Made by a program: the position numbers and the translations under genes
Part shown: piece by piece, positions 1 through 8,237 of the stretch
How positions within the stretch are numbered: the stretch's first letter is position 1
Layout of the letters: every line of letters starts with the position of its first letter
Notes under the pieces: model-generated
What the model was told of the DNA's origin: nothing
What the model saw: the letters and a program-made list of their open reading frames with translations, nothing else
The model's database searches: none
Origin: Mycobacterium persicum
GTDB lineage: Bacteria; Actinomycetota; Actinomycetes; Mycobacteriales; Mycobacteriaceae
Reading direction: 5' to 3'
NCBI RefSeq assembly: GCF_002086675.1
Contig: NZ_MVIF01000041.1
Coordinates: forward strand, 1 to 44,145
DNA length: 44,145 bases

Positions 1-1361
1 TGTATGCCCGCGACACCTGGCAGCTGGTGCACGCCGGAGCCGCCGGCGGCCACCACAACGTACACGCTGAAGTCGCCACTCATCCGCAAGTGTTCACCAC
101 CTTGACTGCACCAGGCTACGGGGCCGTGCACAACGCCACCGGCACACCCTGCCACACCAAGGCCAACAGGTCGTCTACTCACTGCCGACACGGAAAACCC
201 CTGCGCTGTAACACAATCCACGTCGCCGATGATCCGGTGGCGGGGCAACCCTTGTGTGCGGCCTGCTATGACTATCTCGGGCATGTGCTGTTCGCATGGC
301 AGCTGCCCGAACTGTGGCGGCGCTTCACCGTCACGCTACGACGCGCCATCATCACACCTGAAAGCCATTGGACTGACTACGGATTCGGTGCGGGTCAGTT
401 TCGTCAAGGTGGTGGAACTGCAAGCCCGCGCCATCCCGCACATTCACGCACTGATCCGCCTCGACCCACCCGGAGATTGGCCTACCACGGCATCGGGTGA
501 CCGCATCAGTCACGGCCCCGCCGCCCCTCGGGGTGGTGGGGAGCCCCGTCACATCACCGACCAGCAACCTGGTTGGTCGTCACCGATCACCGCCGCCGAG
601 CTGGCCGCCTTGATCCAACACGCTGCCGGTCGCGTCAGCATCGACGTGCCCGCCGACGACGACGATTACCCAACCAGGGCGGGATGCGCACGGTGCGGTT
701 CGGCACCCAAATCGACACCCAAGCACTGATACCCGAAACCGACACGACCGCAACCGATTCCGTGGCAACGGGAGCCGCAACCGCCGGATCGTCGCGGCTT
801 TCACCGCGCTGGGTCGCTGCATATTTGGCGAAATACGTCACCAAATCGTTGCACGACTTCGGCATCAGCGCCCGACGCCTATCCGCCGAGGCGATTGGCG
901 AGCTGGCCGTCAGCGACCATGTGCGGGCCATCCTGGACACCATCGCCGAGCTGGCCGAACACGGCAGCGCCGCGGTGGCGGGGATTGGACGCTGGCTACA
1001 CACCCTCGGGTATCGCGGGCACATCATCACCAAATCGCGCCACTACTCCACCACCATGAGTGCTTTGCGTACCGCCCGCGCCACCTGGACCCGCCAACAG
1101 CTGACGAAAGACGCAGCGCAACGAAACGAAACCCCACCCGACGGCGCGGTGACTGGCCCCGACCAGCGGCCTTACGCCCCACTCGACCCCGATGCCGTGT
1201 GTTGGGAGTTCGATCACGCCGGACACACCAACGCCGGCGACCGAGTGCTGGTCGTCTCCGCAGCCCTGCGCCACATCGCCGCCCGCATCACTGCCATCAC
1301 CGAAACCCGCTCCCGCACCGGCAACCGGTGGCCGGCACCACCAGGGGGCGGTGATGGCTGA
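1..1361 (+). pseudogene. RepSA-like replication initiator, frameshifted and cut by window edge
   Basis: This is a HUH-type rolling-circle replication initiator of the kind found in actinomycete integrative elements such as pSAM2. The 5' end lies outside the window. Frame 3 carries an N-terminal segment (VFTTLTAPGYGAVH, then two CxxC-type pairs, then RRFTVTLRRAI). The reading then continues in frame 1 with VRVSFVKVVELQ and the HUH motif PHIHALIRLD (about 388-471). It returns to frame 3 with VRFGTQID and VAAYLAKYVTK, which holds the likely nicking tyrosine. The two shifts lie near 345-355 and 665-672 and compensate each other, so the family signature is complete but no single frame is. It is either a decayed gene or has two sequencing errors. 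The gene ends at TGA 1359-1361, overlapping the next start. The family call is from motifs only. Confidence 0.72.
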
Positions 1362-1638
1362 GGCCACGCCCGATGCCGACACCACCGACACGGGGAACAA
1401 CGGCGATCAGCCGGTGCCGTTGCATGAGCGGCCCGAGTTCATCGCCTGGCTGACCGCCTCATGTGAACGCCAGAACCTGCCAGTCACCGTGACCGACCCG
1501 GCCGTCATCGCCCGCATCGCCACCCTGCTCGGGATCGATCACCGGCCGTCGCCGGCGGGTTACACCCGCCAGACGGGTCGTACTCGGTCGATGTCCAGGC
1601 GGCGCGCACCCGGTGTGCCCGGGGCGATGACGGCGTGA
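1354..1638 (+). CDS. Small accessory protein downstream of the Rep gene
   Basis: A 94-aa protein whose ATG overlaps the last codons of the rep gene, so the two are probably translationally coupled. The N-terminus is acidic and Thr/Asp-rich. The middle (PEFIAWLTASCERQ, then TDPAVIARIATLLG) could form two helices and resembles small hypothetical proteins that follow RepSA genes in actinomycete elements. The C-terminal third is Arg-rich and overlaps the 3' end of the integrase gene on the other strand by 79 bases, so the natural stop may have been altered. No enzymatic motif is visible. A role in element maintenance is inferred from position only. Confidence 0.5.
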   Translation: MAEATPDADTTDTGNNGDQPVPLHERPEFIAWLTASCERQNLPVTVTDPAVIARIATLLGIDHRPSPAGYTRQTGRTRSMSRRRAPGVPGAMTA

Positions 1639-2999
1639 TCGAGCACCGCTTTGATGATCGCCTGCTGGCGGCCCAGGTCCAGGTCAGCCCACCCGCTGCG
1701 CAGTATCGCGCCGGTGCCGGCCAGCTCGTAGACCGCGGTGGTGTCGGTGGCGGCGGCGATATCGCGGCGGGCCGCGGTGATGCGGTCGGTGATCGGATCA
1801 CGCGCAGCGATCCACTCCCGGGCGGTAATGGCGCCATCGGCATACAACCCCGCCAGCTCATCCAGACGTTCCTGATCCGCATCGAGCTGAGCCGCCAAAG
1901 CGGCGACATCGGCATCAGCGGTGGCTTTGCCCGCCAGCACCTCGGCCAGCCGCGGTGAATCCAGCCGTGCCAGCACCGCTTCGGTCAGCAGTTCCTCGAC
2001 CGGGGCGGCGACCACCGTCAACCGGCCACACCCACCATGATCCGGCCCCTTCAAACACACATACCGGCGTGTCCGATTGCCGGGATTGCTATGTCGGGCT
2101 TGGGAATACAGTCGGTTGTCGCAGCGCCCGCAGCGCAACATCCCCGACAACAGATACGTGCGTGCGCTGCGGGATTTGGTCACCGAGCGTGCCGCCATGC
2201 GGGCCAGCACCCGATCACGCTCTGCTGGAGTGATGATCGCTGGCCACACCGCCGCACCGATCACCTCCCCGCGGTGCTCCCGCAACCCGGCGATACGGCC
2301 CGAGGACAACACCTGGCGCACCACCGAAGTCTGCCACGACCTCGCCACGCTCGGGGCGATCTGCGATTCGTTGAGCCAGATGGTCAACGACCGCAAGGAT
2401 TGGCCCGCCAGATACCGGTGCACCATCTGGCGGACCACTGCGGCCTCCGATTCGCGCACGGTGACCTTGTCCGGTTCATACCCGAACGGGCGCGCTGAAC
2501 CATGCGGCAACCCAGCCTGCGCGTTCTGCAACATCTTCCGCCGGATGCGCGCCGACTTGCGGCCGGACTCCTTGGCAGCGAACGCGGCGAAAATGCGGGC
2601 CATGAACAACCCGTCATCATTGCCCAAATCGATGTCGGCGGTCACCGTCGCCACATCACGCACCCCCACCGACTCGCACAACGTGACGAACTCCTCCAAC
2701 TCGACCGGACGCCGATGCAACCGATCCAAGTTGTAGACGATCACCGCATCACGATCACCAGACGCCAGATCAGCGAGCATCCGGGCATACTGCTGGCGGG
2801 GCTTGCCGGAAAACGCCGACACATCGTTGTCCACATACTCGGCCCCGACCGGCCACCCCCGATCAGCGGCGAGCTTGCGGCAATCCTCCACCTGCCGCGC
2901 CACCCCCAACCCCGTGCCCTCCGCATCCGAGGAAATCCGGGCATAAATCGCCGCCGAGCACACCCCAACACGCTGACCAGCAGATTTCCGTAGAGACAT
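1560..2999 (-). CDS. Large serine integrase (phiRv1 integrase type)
   Basis: A 479-aa site-specific recombinase that would integrate and excise the element. The resolvase-type catalytic domain covers about residues 14-155; the nucleophile is Ser23 in IYARISSDAEG. It also has GVARQVEDC, YVDNDVSAFSGK and the conserved YNLDRLHRRP. A recombinase domain follows (about 165-275), then a zinc-ribbon (CGRCDNRL ... YVC ... GGCGRL) and a coiled-coil stretch (about 365-420), as in large serine integrases. The order and several motifs (LGVARQ, DRLHRRPIELE, LTG-CGKCGN) match what I remember of the phiRv1 integrase Rv1586c (about 469 aa). It reads from the element/13E12 junction inward, the usual place for an integrase beside its attachment site. 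It converges with the rep/accessory pair. It looks intact. Confidence 0.9.
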   Translation of the reverse strand: MSLRKSAGQRVGVCSAAIYARISSDAEGTGLGVARQVEDCRKLAADRGWPVGAEYVDNDVSAFSGKPRQQYARMLADLASGDRDAVIVYNLDRLHRRPVELEEFVTLCESVGVRDVATVTADIDLGNDDGLFMARIFAAFAAKESGRKSARIRRKMLQNAQAGLPHGSARPFGYEPDKVTVRESEAAVVRQMVHRYLAGQSLRSLTIWLNESQIAPSVARSWQTSVVRQVLSSGRIAGLREHRGEVIGAAVWPAIITPAERDRVLARMAARSVTKSRSARTYLLSGMLRCGRCDNRLYSQARHSNPGNRTRRYVCLKGPDHGGCGRLTVVAAPVEELLTEAVLARLDSPRLAEVLAGKATADADVAALAAQLDADQERLDELAGLYADGAITAREWIAARDPITDRITAARRDIAAATDTTAVYELAGTGAILRSGWADLDLGRQQAIIKAVLDHAVIAPGTPGARRLDIDRVRPVWRV

Positions 3000-3008
3000 G
3001 AGGGTAGT

Positions 3009-3032
3009 TTAACAACGTATGACCTTGTCCAG
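3009..3032. other. Probable attachment-site junction of the integrated element
   Basis: Reading leftward, the 13E12-type gene is recognisable up to ...GATELD (about 3026-3032). It then changes to an unrelated tail (KVIRC, stop at 3009). The integrase start codon is only ten bases further on, at 2999. An abrupt end of homology next to a serine integrase gene is what attL or attR looks like. phiRv1 is known to integrate into REP13E12 repeats, which fits. The exact core cannot be fixed without the other end of the element. Confidence 0.6.
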
Positions 3033-3827
3033 TTCGGTGGCGCCGCTGTCTTCCCAATGGCGTCGGTGGTGGGCGTGTAGGCCGCGGGTGGCCCCGCACC
3101 CGGGTACTGCGCAGGTTTGGTCGCGGTGCTCCAGGGCGCGGTGCAGCCGGCGGTTGATCACGCGGGTCGCCCGCCCGGCGCCGAGGAGCTGGCCGTCGCG
3201 TTCGAACCAGGCTTCGCAGGTGGCATCGCAGCTGAGGTAGCGGCGCTCGGCGTCAGACAGCAGCGGACCCAGATGCAGTGCGGCGATGCGGTCCTTGACA
3301 TCGACGTGCACCAGCACCGTGGTGTGCTGGCCGTGGGGGCGGCGGGTCGCCTCGGTGTCCCAGCCGGTCTCGACCAGCCGCAGGAACGCCTCGACGGTGC
3401 TCGGCAATGGCGGCCGCTGCTCTGAGGCGCCCGCGGCGGTGTCGTGGTCGTGTTTTCACTCGGCGATCAGCGCCTCACGATGAGAGGCCAGCGCGGCGTC
3501 GAACTTCGCCGCGTCGTCATGGGCAAGTCTGATCCCTTCCCGCATGCCCGCCACACACCGGTGGAACTCCTCGAGCCGGCCCGCCACCGTGGTGATCGTG
3601 TGGGCGTTGGTCGACGACGAGCCGAGCTTCCAGGCCAGCAACGCCGCCACCGACCGCGCACCCGTCATTCCGCACAGCTCGTCGCGATCCATCTCCGCGG
3701 CGATCTCCACGATGCGCCCATCAATCGCATTGCGCTGACCGGCCAACTCCGACAACTCCGCAAACAACACCTCAAGGTGCTCCGTCGGCAGCATGGGCGC
3801 ACAGCCCAACGACGCGGCCGAAGACAT
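3009..3827 (-). pseudogene. 13E12-family (DUF222/HNH) protein, split by the mobile element
   Basis: A REP13E12-type gene. The N-terminal part starts at 3827 (HLEVLFAELSELAGQRNAIDGRIVEIAAEMDR is the usual DUF222 opening). In the same frame, TGA at 3456-3458 interrupts it after EALIAE. Reading resumes with STVEAFLRLVETGW, the late DUF222 part VLVHVDVKDRIAALHLG, and the HNH start CAVPGCGATRGLHAHH. The protein then ends in a short foreign tail where the element is inserted, so the last HNH residues (normally VCPYHH...) are missing. At about 270 codons it is also shorter than intact 13E12 proteins (about 450 aa), which implies an internal deletion near the stop. It is therefore broken in at least two ways. 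The missing 3' part should lie left of the window, beyond the other end of the element. Confidence 0.85.
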
Positions 3828-4078
3828 AACCCCATCATCGCAGCCGGGTCTGACATTGATGATGAAACAGCGTTACCGCGCAGGTCGTGACCCTGAGTCT
3901 GGCCGCCGCCCTACTGGGCTGTCCTTCACTTGATCTGCCCGGCCCGCGTGGTGCGCGTCTTGAGCACGCCGGACTTGACCTAATCAGGAGCCCGGCCGTT
4001 CCTCATCAACGGCTTGTCTGCCCGCCCTGGCCGGTGTGAACCCCCACCTCAACGCTCGTCAGAAGGGACACCACCATC

Positions 4079-4186
4079 TTGGCGGAATCAGTGCTCATCG
4101 TCGCCGGCACGCACACCCACGCCGACACCCTCCACGTCGCCGCCATCACCATGACCGGCGCCGCGGTCGAAGACCGGGAGTTCCCC
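4079..4186 (+). pseudogene. IS110-family transposase, N-terminal remnant
   Basis: From a TTG at 4079 the translation reads AESVLIVAGTHTHADTLHVA then AVEDREFP. This matches the opening of IS110/IS1547-type DEDD transposases (VAGVDTHKDTHHVAV...DREFP). The position normally held by the first catalytic Asp is His here (GTHTH instead of GVDTH). After about 35 codons the similarity stops and the sequence runs into the 3' end of the neighbouring minus-strand gene. The bases from 3828 to 4078 contain no gene I can support; they may be the rest of the insertion-sequence end. Short remnant, so moderate confidence. Confidence 0.5.
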
Positions 4187-4224
4187 GACCGTCGCGCACC
4201 GCCGATCTCGACGCACGCCGGTGC

Positions 4225-4674
4225 CTACCCCCAGTTCCACACCGACATATCGCCGGGCGGGTATTGGTTGCACACCTCGGTGGACTTGGCGACAACGCCC
4301 TTGTTGTTGAAGAAGATCTTCATGTGGTTGCGCCAGCCCCACCACAGGGGATCGATGGAATCGTAGAAGTGCTCGGAGTAATCCCGGCGGTCCGCCGGTG
4401 ACAACGAGAAGAACCAGTGCACCTTGTCCTGGGTAGCCTGCTGGTATTGAGCATGGTTGTTGTAGTCGATCATGTACCGCTCGTAGTACACCGGGCTGGT
4501 GTCCCTGGTGGCCGCGAGTATTTGTTCGGCATCGCAGGTGGTGGCGATTATCCGGCGAGGAATCGGAAAGTCTTCCGTGGAATCGGCCGTAGCGGTGCTC
4601 GGAACAGCCACTGCGGCGACACCCAACGCGAGGAAAACAACGCCTGCGCGCAGGCGAGAACTCAGCGGAGACAT
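4225..4674 (-). CDS. Secreted siderophore-export factor, Rv0455c orthologue
   Basis: A 149-aa exported protein. The N-terminus is a signal peptide ([17 protein letters not shown], cleavage expected near TATADST). The mature part begins [11 protein letters not shown] and holds two Cys (TTCDAEQ and STEVCNQ) that could form one disulfide. It ends GDMSVWNWG. The sequence aligns almost throughout with Rv0455c of M. tuberculosis as I remember it; that periplasmic protein was reported to be essential for secretion of mycobactin and carboxymycobactin. The start at 4674 gives a normal-length signal peptide, but no clear ribosome binding site precedes it. Instead a 13-base dyad lies 3 bases upstream. 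It reads away from echA2 as in H37Rv. Confidence 0.88.
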   Translation of the reverse strand: MSPLSSRLRAGVVFLALGVAAVAVPSTATADSTEDFPIPRRIIATTCDAEQILAATRDTSPVYYERYMIDYNNHAQYQQATQDKVHWFFSLSPADRRDYSEHFYDSIDPLWWGWRNHMKIFFNNKGVVAKSTEVCNQYPPGDMSVWNWG

Positions 4675-4677
4675 AGT

Positions 4678-4690
4678 TGTTACGGTAACA
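4678..4690. promoter_or_regulatory. 13-bp dyad before the Rv0455c orthologue
   Basis: TGTTAC-G-GTAACA is a perfect inverted repeat (6-bp arms, 1-base centre) ending three bases before the start codon, where a Shine-Dalgarno sequence would be expected. It could be an operator or a small RNA fold limiting translation. It does not resemble the 19-bp IdeR iron box. Confidence 0.35.
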
Positions 4691-4750
4691 CTTTTCGGCT
4701 CCCGGCATAGCGTCGACCGTCACCTTCGGTCATATTCCTAGCCCAGCTCA

Positions 4751-5713
4751 CTATGCAGTGTCATCAGGGATGATGACGTGGTTCGGGTCGGGCTGCAGCT
4801 CCGGAGGGGCTTGACTGTAGTCGCCGAACGGGCCGTCGCGGCGCTCGACCGCTGCCCGCACCCCCTGGGTTTGGGCGGTCGTGATGAAGTCCAACGCCTC
4901 GGGGGTGTTGCGCATCAGGCCATCGAGAATGCCGCCCAACGTCTGGGTGGACGCCAGTCCCATGTTTTCGTAGGCCTGGTTGACGATCAGCTTCTGGGCC
5001 TGCAATTGCGACAACGGGATTCGTGCCAGCTCGGTGGCGATCTCGGCGACTCGCGCCTCGAGCCGTTCGAAGGGCACCGCCTCGTTGATCAGCTCGACCT
5101 TGGCGGCCTGGACACCGGTCAACGGCCGGCCGGTCAGCGCATGCCACTTGACCTTGGCCAGGCTCAGGCGGTACAGCCACATCCCGCTCAAATAAGCCCC
5201 CCACATGCGGCTGTAGGGTGTCCCGATCACGGCGTCCTCGCTGGCGATCACGATGTCGGCGCACAACGCATAGTCGCTGGCGCCGCCCACGCACCAGCCG
5301 TGTACCTGCGCGATCACCGGCTTCGACGCCCGCCAGATGGCCATGAACTTGTGCGTCGGACCGGTCTCACGGGCGCTGACCATGGCGAAATCCTTACCCG
5401 GATCCCACTTGCCGCCGGTCATCATGGCCTCACCCCAGTGCTGGAAACCGCCGCCGAAGTCGTAACCACCGGAGAAGGCGCGTCCGGCGCCGCGCAGCAC
5501 GATGACCTTGATGTCTCGGTCGCGCTCGGCCAGCCCGACAGCTGCCTCGATCTCGTCGGGCATGGGCGGGACTATCGTGTTGAGGTGTTCCGGGCGATTC
5601 AACGTGATGGTGGCGACTGGGCCGGCTGCCGAGTAGAGCAGCGTTTCGAAGTCCGGTATCGACCGGGGACTAGGTGAGGGACTAGACGGGGGACTAGGCC
5701 GGGAAGTAGGCAT
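4751..5713 (-). CDS. echA2: Enoyl-CoA hydratase/isomerase family protein EchA2
   Basis: A crotonase-fold protein of about 320 aa. The core carries ITLNRPEHLN, an oxyanion-hole segment RGAGRAFSGGYDF, and HGWCVGGASDYALCADIVIASEDAVIGTP, typical of the family. The order matches echA2 (Rv0456c) between Rv0455c and Rv0457c. It is expected to act on acyl-CoA esters, but the true substrate is not evident. The chosen ATG at 5713 gives a Pro/Ser-rich leader (residues 2-17) coded by repeats of ggggactag. An in-frame ATG at 5806 would add 31 basic residues, and the open frame continues further into a decayed DedA gene, so the start is uncertain. Confidence 0.82.
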   Translation of the reverse strand: MPTSRPSPPSSPSPSPRSIPDFETLLYSAAGPVATITLNRPEHLNTIVPPMPDEIEAAVGLAERDRDIKVIVLRGAGRAFSGGYDFGGGFQHWGEAMMTGGKWDPGKDFAMVSARETGPTHKFMAIWRASKPVIAQVHGWCVGGASDYALCADIVIASEDAVIGTPYSRMWGAYLSGMWLYRLSLAKVKWHALTGRPLTGVQAAKVELINEAVPFERLEARVAEIATELARIPLSQLQAQKLIVNQAYENMGLASTQTLGGILDGLMRNTPEALDFITTAQTQGVRAAVERRDGPFGDYSQAPPELQPDPNHVIIPDDTA

Positions 5714-5806
5714 AGCCGAAGCGAAGCCGCTGGGGGACTTCAGTGTCAAGGGTGCGCCATTGCGAGGCGCACGGGACGTCTTGTGTTTCTTGCGCTTCCG
5801 TGCCAT

Positions 5807-6126
5807 GCCCGGATCGCCGTTTGAGCAGTCACGGATCAGCAGGGCGACGGCCAGGGCGGCTGACGCTGCCCATACGTATTTCTCGTGGCGCTGGAAATCC
5901 GCGTAGATCGCCCCGATAGTAGTCACCGACCAACACCCGTAGGGCGACCCACGCGGCGCCCCCGAGGGTGTTGAACGCCGAAAACGCCACCACCCCAGGT
6001 GGGCCGCCCCGGCAACGATCCCGTTGGCCTGGCGCAGCCCGTCGATGAACCGCGCACCGACCACCACGACGGCGCCGCGTCCGGAGAAGAAACGCTCGGC
6101 CGCGGCCCGAAGATGCCTGGTGCTAG
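5807..6126 (-). pseudogene. DedA-family membrane protein remnant, frameshifted
   Basis: Between the peptidase stop and echA2 the minus strand encodes pieces of a DedA (SNARE-associated) protein. In the echA2 frame: AAERFFSGRGAVVVVGARFI, then DGLRQANGIVAGAAHLGWW, the family motif with conserved Arg and Gly. The similarity then moves to another frame for AFNTLGGAAWVALRVLVGDY (about 5950-5990), and back to AIYADFQRHEKYVWAASAALAVALLIR, a final membrane segment. The first half of a DedA protein (about 100 residues) is absent. Two compensating frame changes plus the missing N-terminus mark it as dead. I do not recall this piece at the H37Rv locus. Confidence 0.62.
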
Positions 6127-6153
6127 ACGTCCGCTCCTGACCCGCTGACAGGG

Positions 6154-8181
6154 TTACCGGCTCTCGCCCAGCATCCGGTGCAGGAAGGAGTAACTCAACG
6201 CCGACTTGAACGCCAGCTGCTCGTTGTCGGCCGCGCCGGCGTGCCCGCCCTCGATGTTCTCGTAGTACCAGACTTGATGGCCGGCGGCCTCCAGGGCGGC
6301 CGTCATCTTGCGGGCGTGGCCCGGGTGGACGCGGTCGTCGCGGGTGGAGGTGGTAATGAGCACCGGCGGGTACTTCCGGTCCGCCGAAATATTCTGGTAC
6401 GGCGAATATTCGGAGATGAATTTCCAGTCGTCGGGATTGTCGGGGTCGCCGTATTCGGCCATCCAGGAGGCTCCCGCCAGCAACAGGTGATAGCGCTTCA
6501 TGTCCAGCAGTGGCACATCGCAGACCAGCGCGCCGAACCTCTCCGGGTACTTGGTGAGCATGATGCCCATCAGCAGCCCGCCGTTGCTGCCGCCCCGGGC
6601 ACCGAGCTGCTCGACCGTGGTGAGCTCCCGTCTCACCAAATCCGTTGCAACTGAGGCGAAGTCCTCGGCAACCTTGTGCCGGTCAGCGCGCATCGCCTGG
6701 GTGTGCCAGCCAGGTCCGTACTCGCCGCCGCCGCGGATATTGGCCAGCACGTAGGTGCCGCCGCGGGCCAGCCACAACCGGCCCAGCACGCCGTCGTATG
6801 CGGGCGTTCTGGACGTCTCGAAGCCGCCGTAGCCGCTCAGCAGCGTGGGACCGGGTCCGTCGGCGGCCACGGGCCGCACCACGAAATACGGAATGGCCGT
6901 CCCGTCGTCGGACTCGGTGAAATACTGCGCCACCGTGAGGTTTTCGGCATCGAAGAAGGCGGGCGCGGACTTGATCGGGGCGAGTTGTCCGTCGTCGGTG
7001 CCGCGCAGCAGTCGCGACGGCGTGTCGAATCCGCTGGAATCGAGGAAAAACTCGTCGCCGTGGTTGTCGGCGGTGACGACGACGGTGTGGGTCGCCGCGG
7101 GGATGCCCGCCAACCCTTGTCGCTGCCAGCTGCCTGGGGTGGCGATTTCGACGCGGCTGGCGACGTCGGCGAGGGTCACGATCAGCAGCCGGTCGCGGGT
7201 CCACAGGTACTGATGCAGGGCGGTATGCGGGTCGGGTTCGAATACCACACGCAATTGCGCTGTGCCGGCAAGGAATTCGTCGTAGTCCGCGGCCAGCAGC
7301 GCGCCCGCGGGGTAGGTGGTGGCGGCTACCGTCCAGTCGGTGCGCAGTTCGATCAGCAGCCATTCGCGGTGCACGGACACGCTGGCGTCGGTGGGCGCAT
7401 CGATGCGGATCAGCTCTGCGCCGCGCAGCTCGTAGACCTCGTCGTTCCAGAAGTCGAGTGCCCGCGCAATCATGGTGCGCTCGAAGCCGGGGGTGCGATC
7501 CACCGATGCCATGACGCGGACGTCGGCACGGGCGCCCTCGAACACCGTCTCCGCCTCGGCTAGCGGGGTGCCCCGGCGCCATCTCTTGACGACGCGAGGG
7601 TAGCCGGATTCGGTGAGGGAATCAGCGCCGAAGTCGGTGCCCACCAGCACGGTATCCGGGTCTTGCCAGGAGATCTGGGACTTGGCTTCCGGAAGCTCGA
7701 ATCCGCCGTCGACGAATTGGCGTGTCCGCATGTCAAATTCACGCACCACGGATGCGTCCGAGCCGCCGGGCGACAGACCGATCAGCGCGCGAGTGTGGTC
7801 GGGTTCGATGACGCCGGCGCCGGCCCACACCCATTTCTGGTCGTCCGCTCGTCCGAGTTCGTCGACATCGATCAGCACGTCCCATTCCGGGTTGTCGGCG
7901 CGGTAGCTGTCCAGCGTGGTGCGCCGCCACAGCCCGCGCGGGTTGGCGGCGTCGCGCCAGAAGTTGTAGAGGTAGTCGCCGCGGCGCACCACGTAGGGGA
8001 TCCGGGTATCGGTGTCGAGCACCTCGAGCGCCTCGGCCCGCATCCGTTCGAAATCGCCGCCACAGAACCGGGTCAGCGTCGGCTCGTTGCGTGCGCGCAC
8101 CCAGTCCAGTGCGTTCTCGCCGGTGACGTCTTCAAGCCACAGGTGCGGGTCGTCGGGCGCCTCAGATGTCATGGAAGCCAT
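6154..8181 (-). CDS. Prolyl oligopeptidase family serine peptidase (Rv0457c orthologue)
   Basis: A cytosolic S9A peptidase of about 675 aa that cleaves short peptides after proline. The N-terminal part (DPHLWLEDVTGENALDWVRARN) and the beta-propeller region lead to an alpha/beta-hydrolase domain. That domain has the nucleophile in GGSNGGLL, an upstream GGGEYGPGWH loop, Asp in TRDDRVHPGHARKM and His in GGHAGAAD, so the catalytic triad is complete. ATG 8181 was chosen because a GGGG stretch lies five bases before it; ATG 8172 is the alternative. The gene diverges from the aldehyde dehydrogenase gene with a short shared upstream region. Confidence 0.9.
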   Translation of the reverse strand: MASMTSEAPDDPHLWLEDVTGENALDWVRARNEPTLTRFCGGDFERMRAEALEVLDTDTRIPYVVRRGDYLYNFWRDAANPRGLWRRTTLDSYRADNPEWDVLIDVDELGRADDQKWVWAGAGVIEPDHTRALIGLSPGGSDASVVREFDMRTRQFVDGGFELPEAKSQISWQDPDTVLVGTDFGADSLTESGYPRVVKRWRRGTPLAEAETVFEGARADVRVMASVDRTPGFERTMIARALDFWNDEVYELRGAELIRIDAPTDASVSVHREWLLIELRTDWTVAATTYPAGALLAADYDEFLAGTAQLRVVFEPDPHTALHQYLWTRDRLLIVTLADVASRVEIATPGSWQRQGLAGIPAATHTVVVTADNHGDEFFLDSSGFDTPSRLLRGTDDGQLAPIKSAPAFFDAENLTVAQYFTESDDGTAIPYFVVRPVAADGPGPTLLSGYGGFETSRTPAYDGVLGRLWLARGGTYVLANIRGGGEYGPGWHTQAMRADRHKVAEDFASVATDLVRRELTTVEQLGARGGSNGGLLMGIMLTKYPERFGALVCDVPLLDMKRYHLLLAGASWMAEYGDPDNPDDWKFISEYSPYQNISADRKYPPVLITTSTRDDRVHPGHARKMTAALEAAGHQVWYYENIEGGHAGAADNEQLAFKSALSYSFLHRMLGESR

Positions 8182-8237
8182 TCTTGCCCCGGCGGTAGTG
8201 TGAGCTGTATTACATGATCTAGCGAGGAGCCGAAAAG

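Noticed and set aside
4751..6067. 438-aa EchA2 with a long N-terminal membrane extension
   Set aside because: The extension is a frameshifted DedA remnant that happens to be open into echA2; the normal family start is near 5713.
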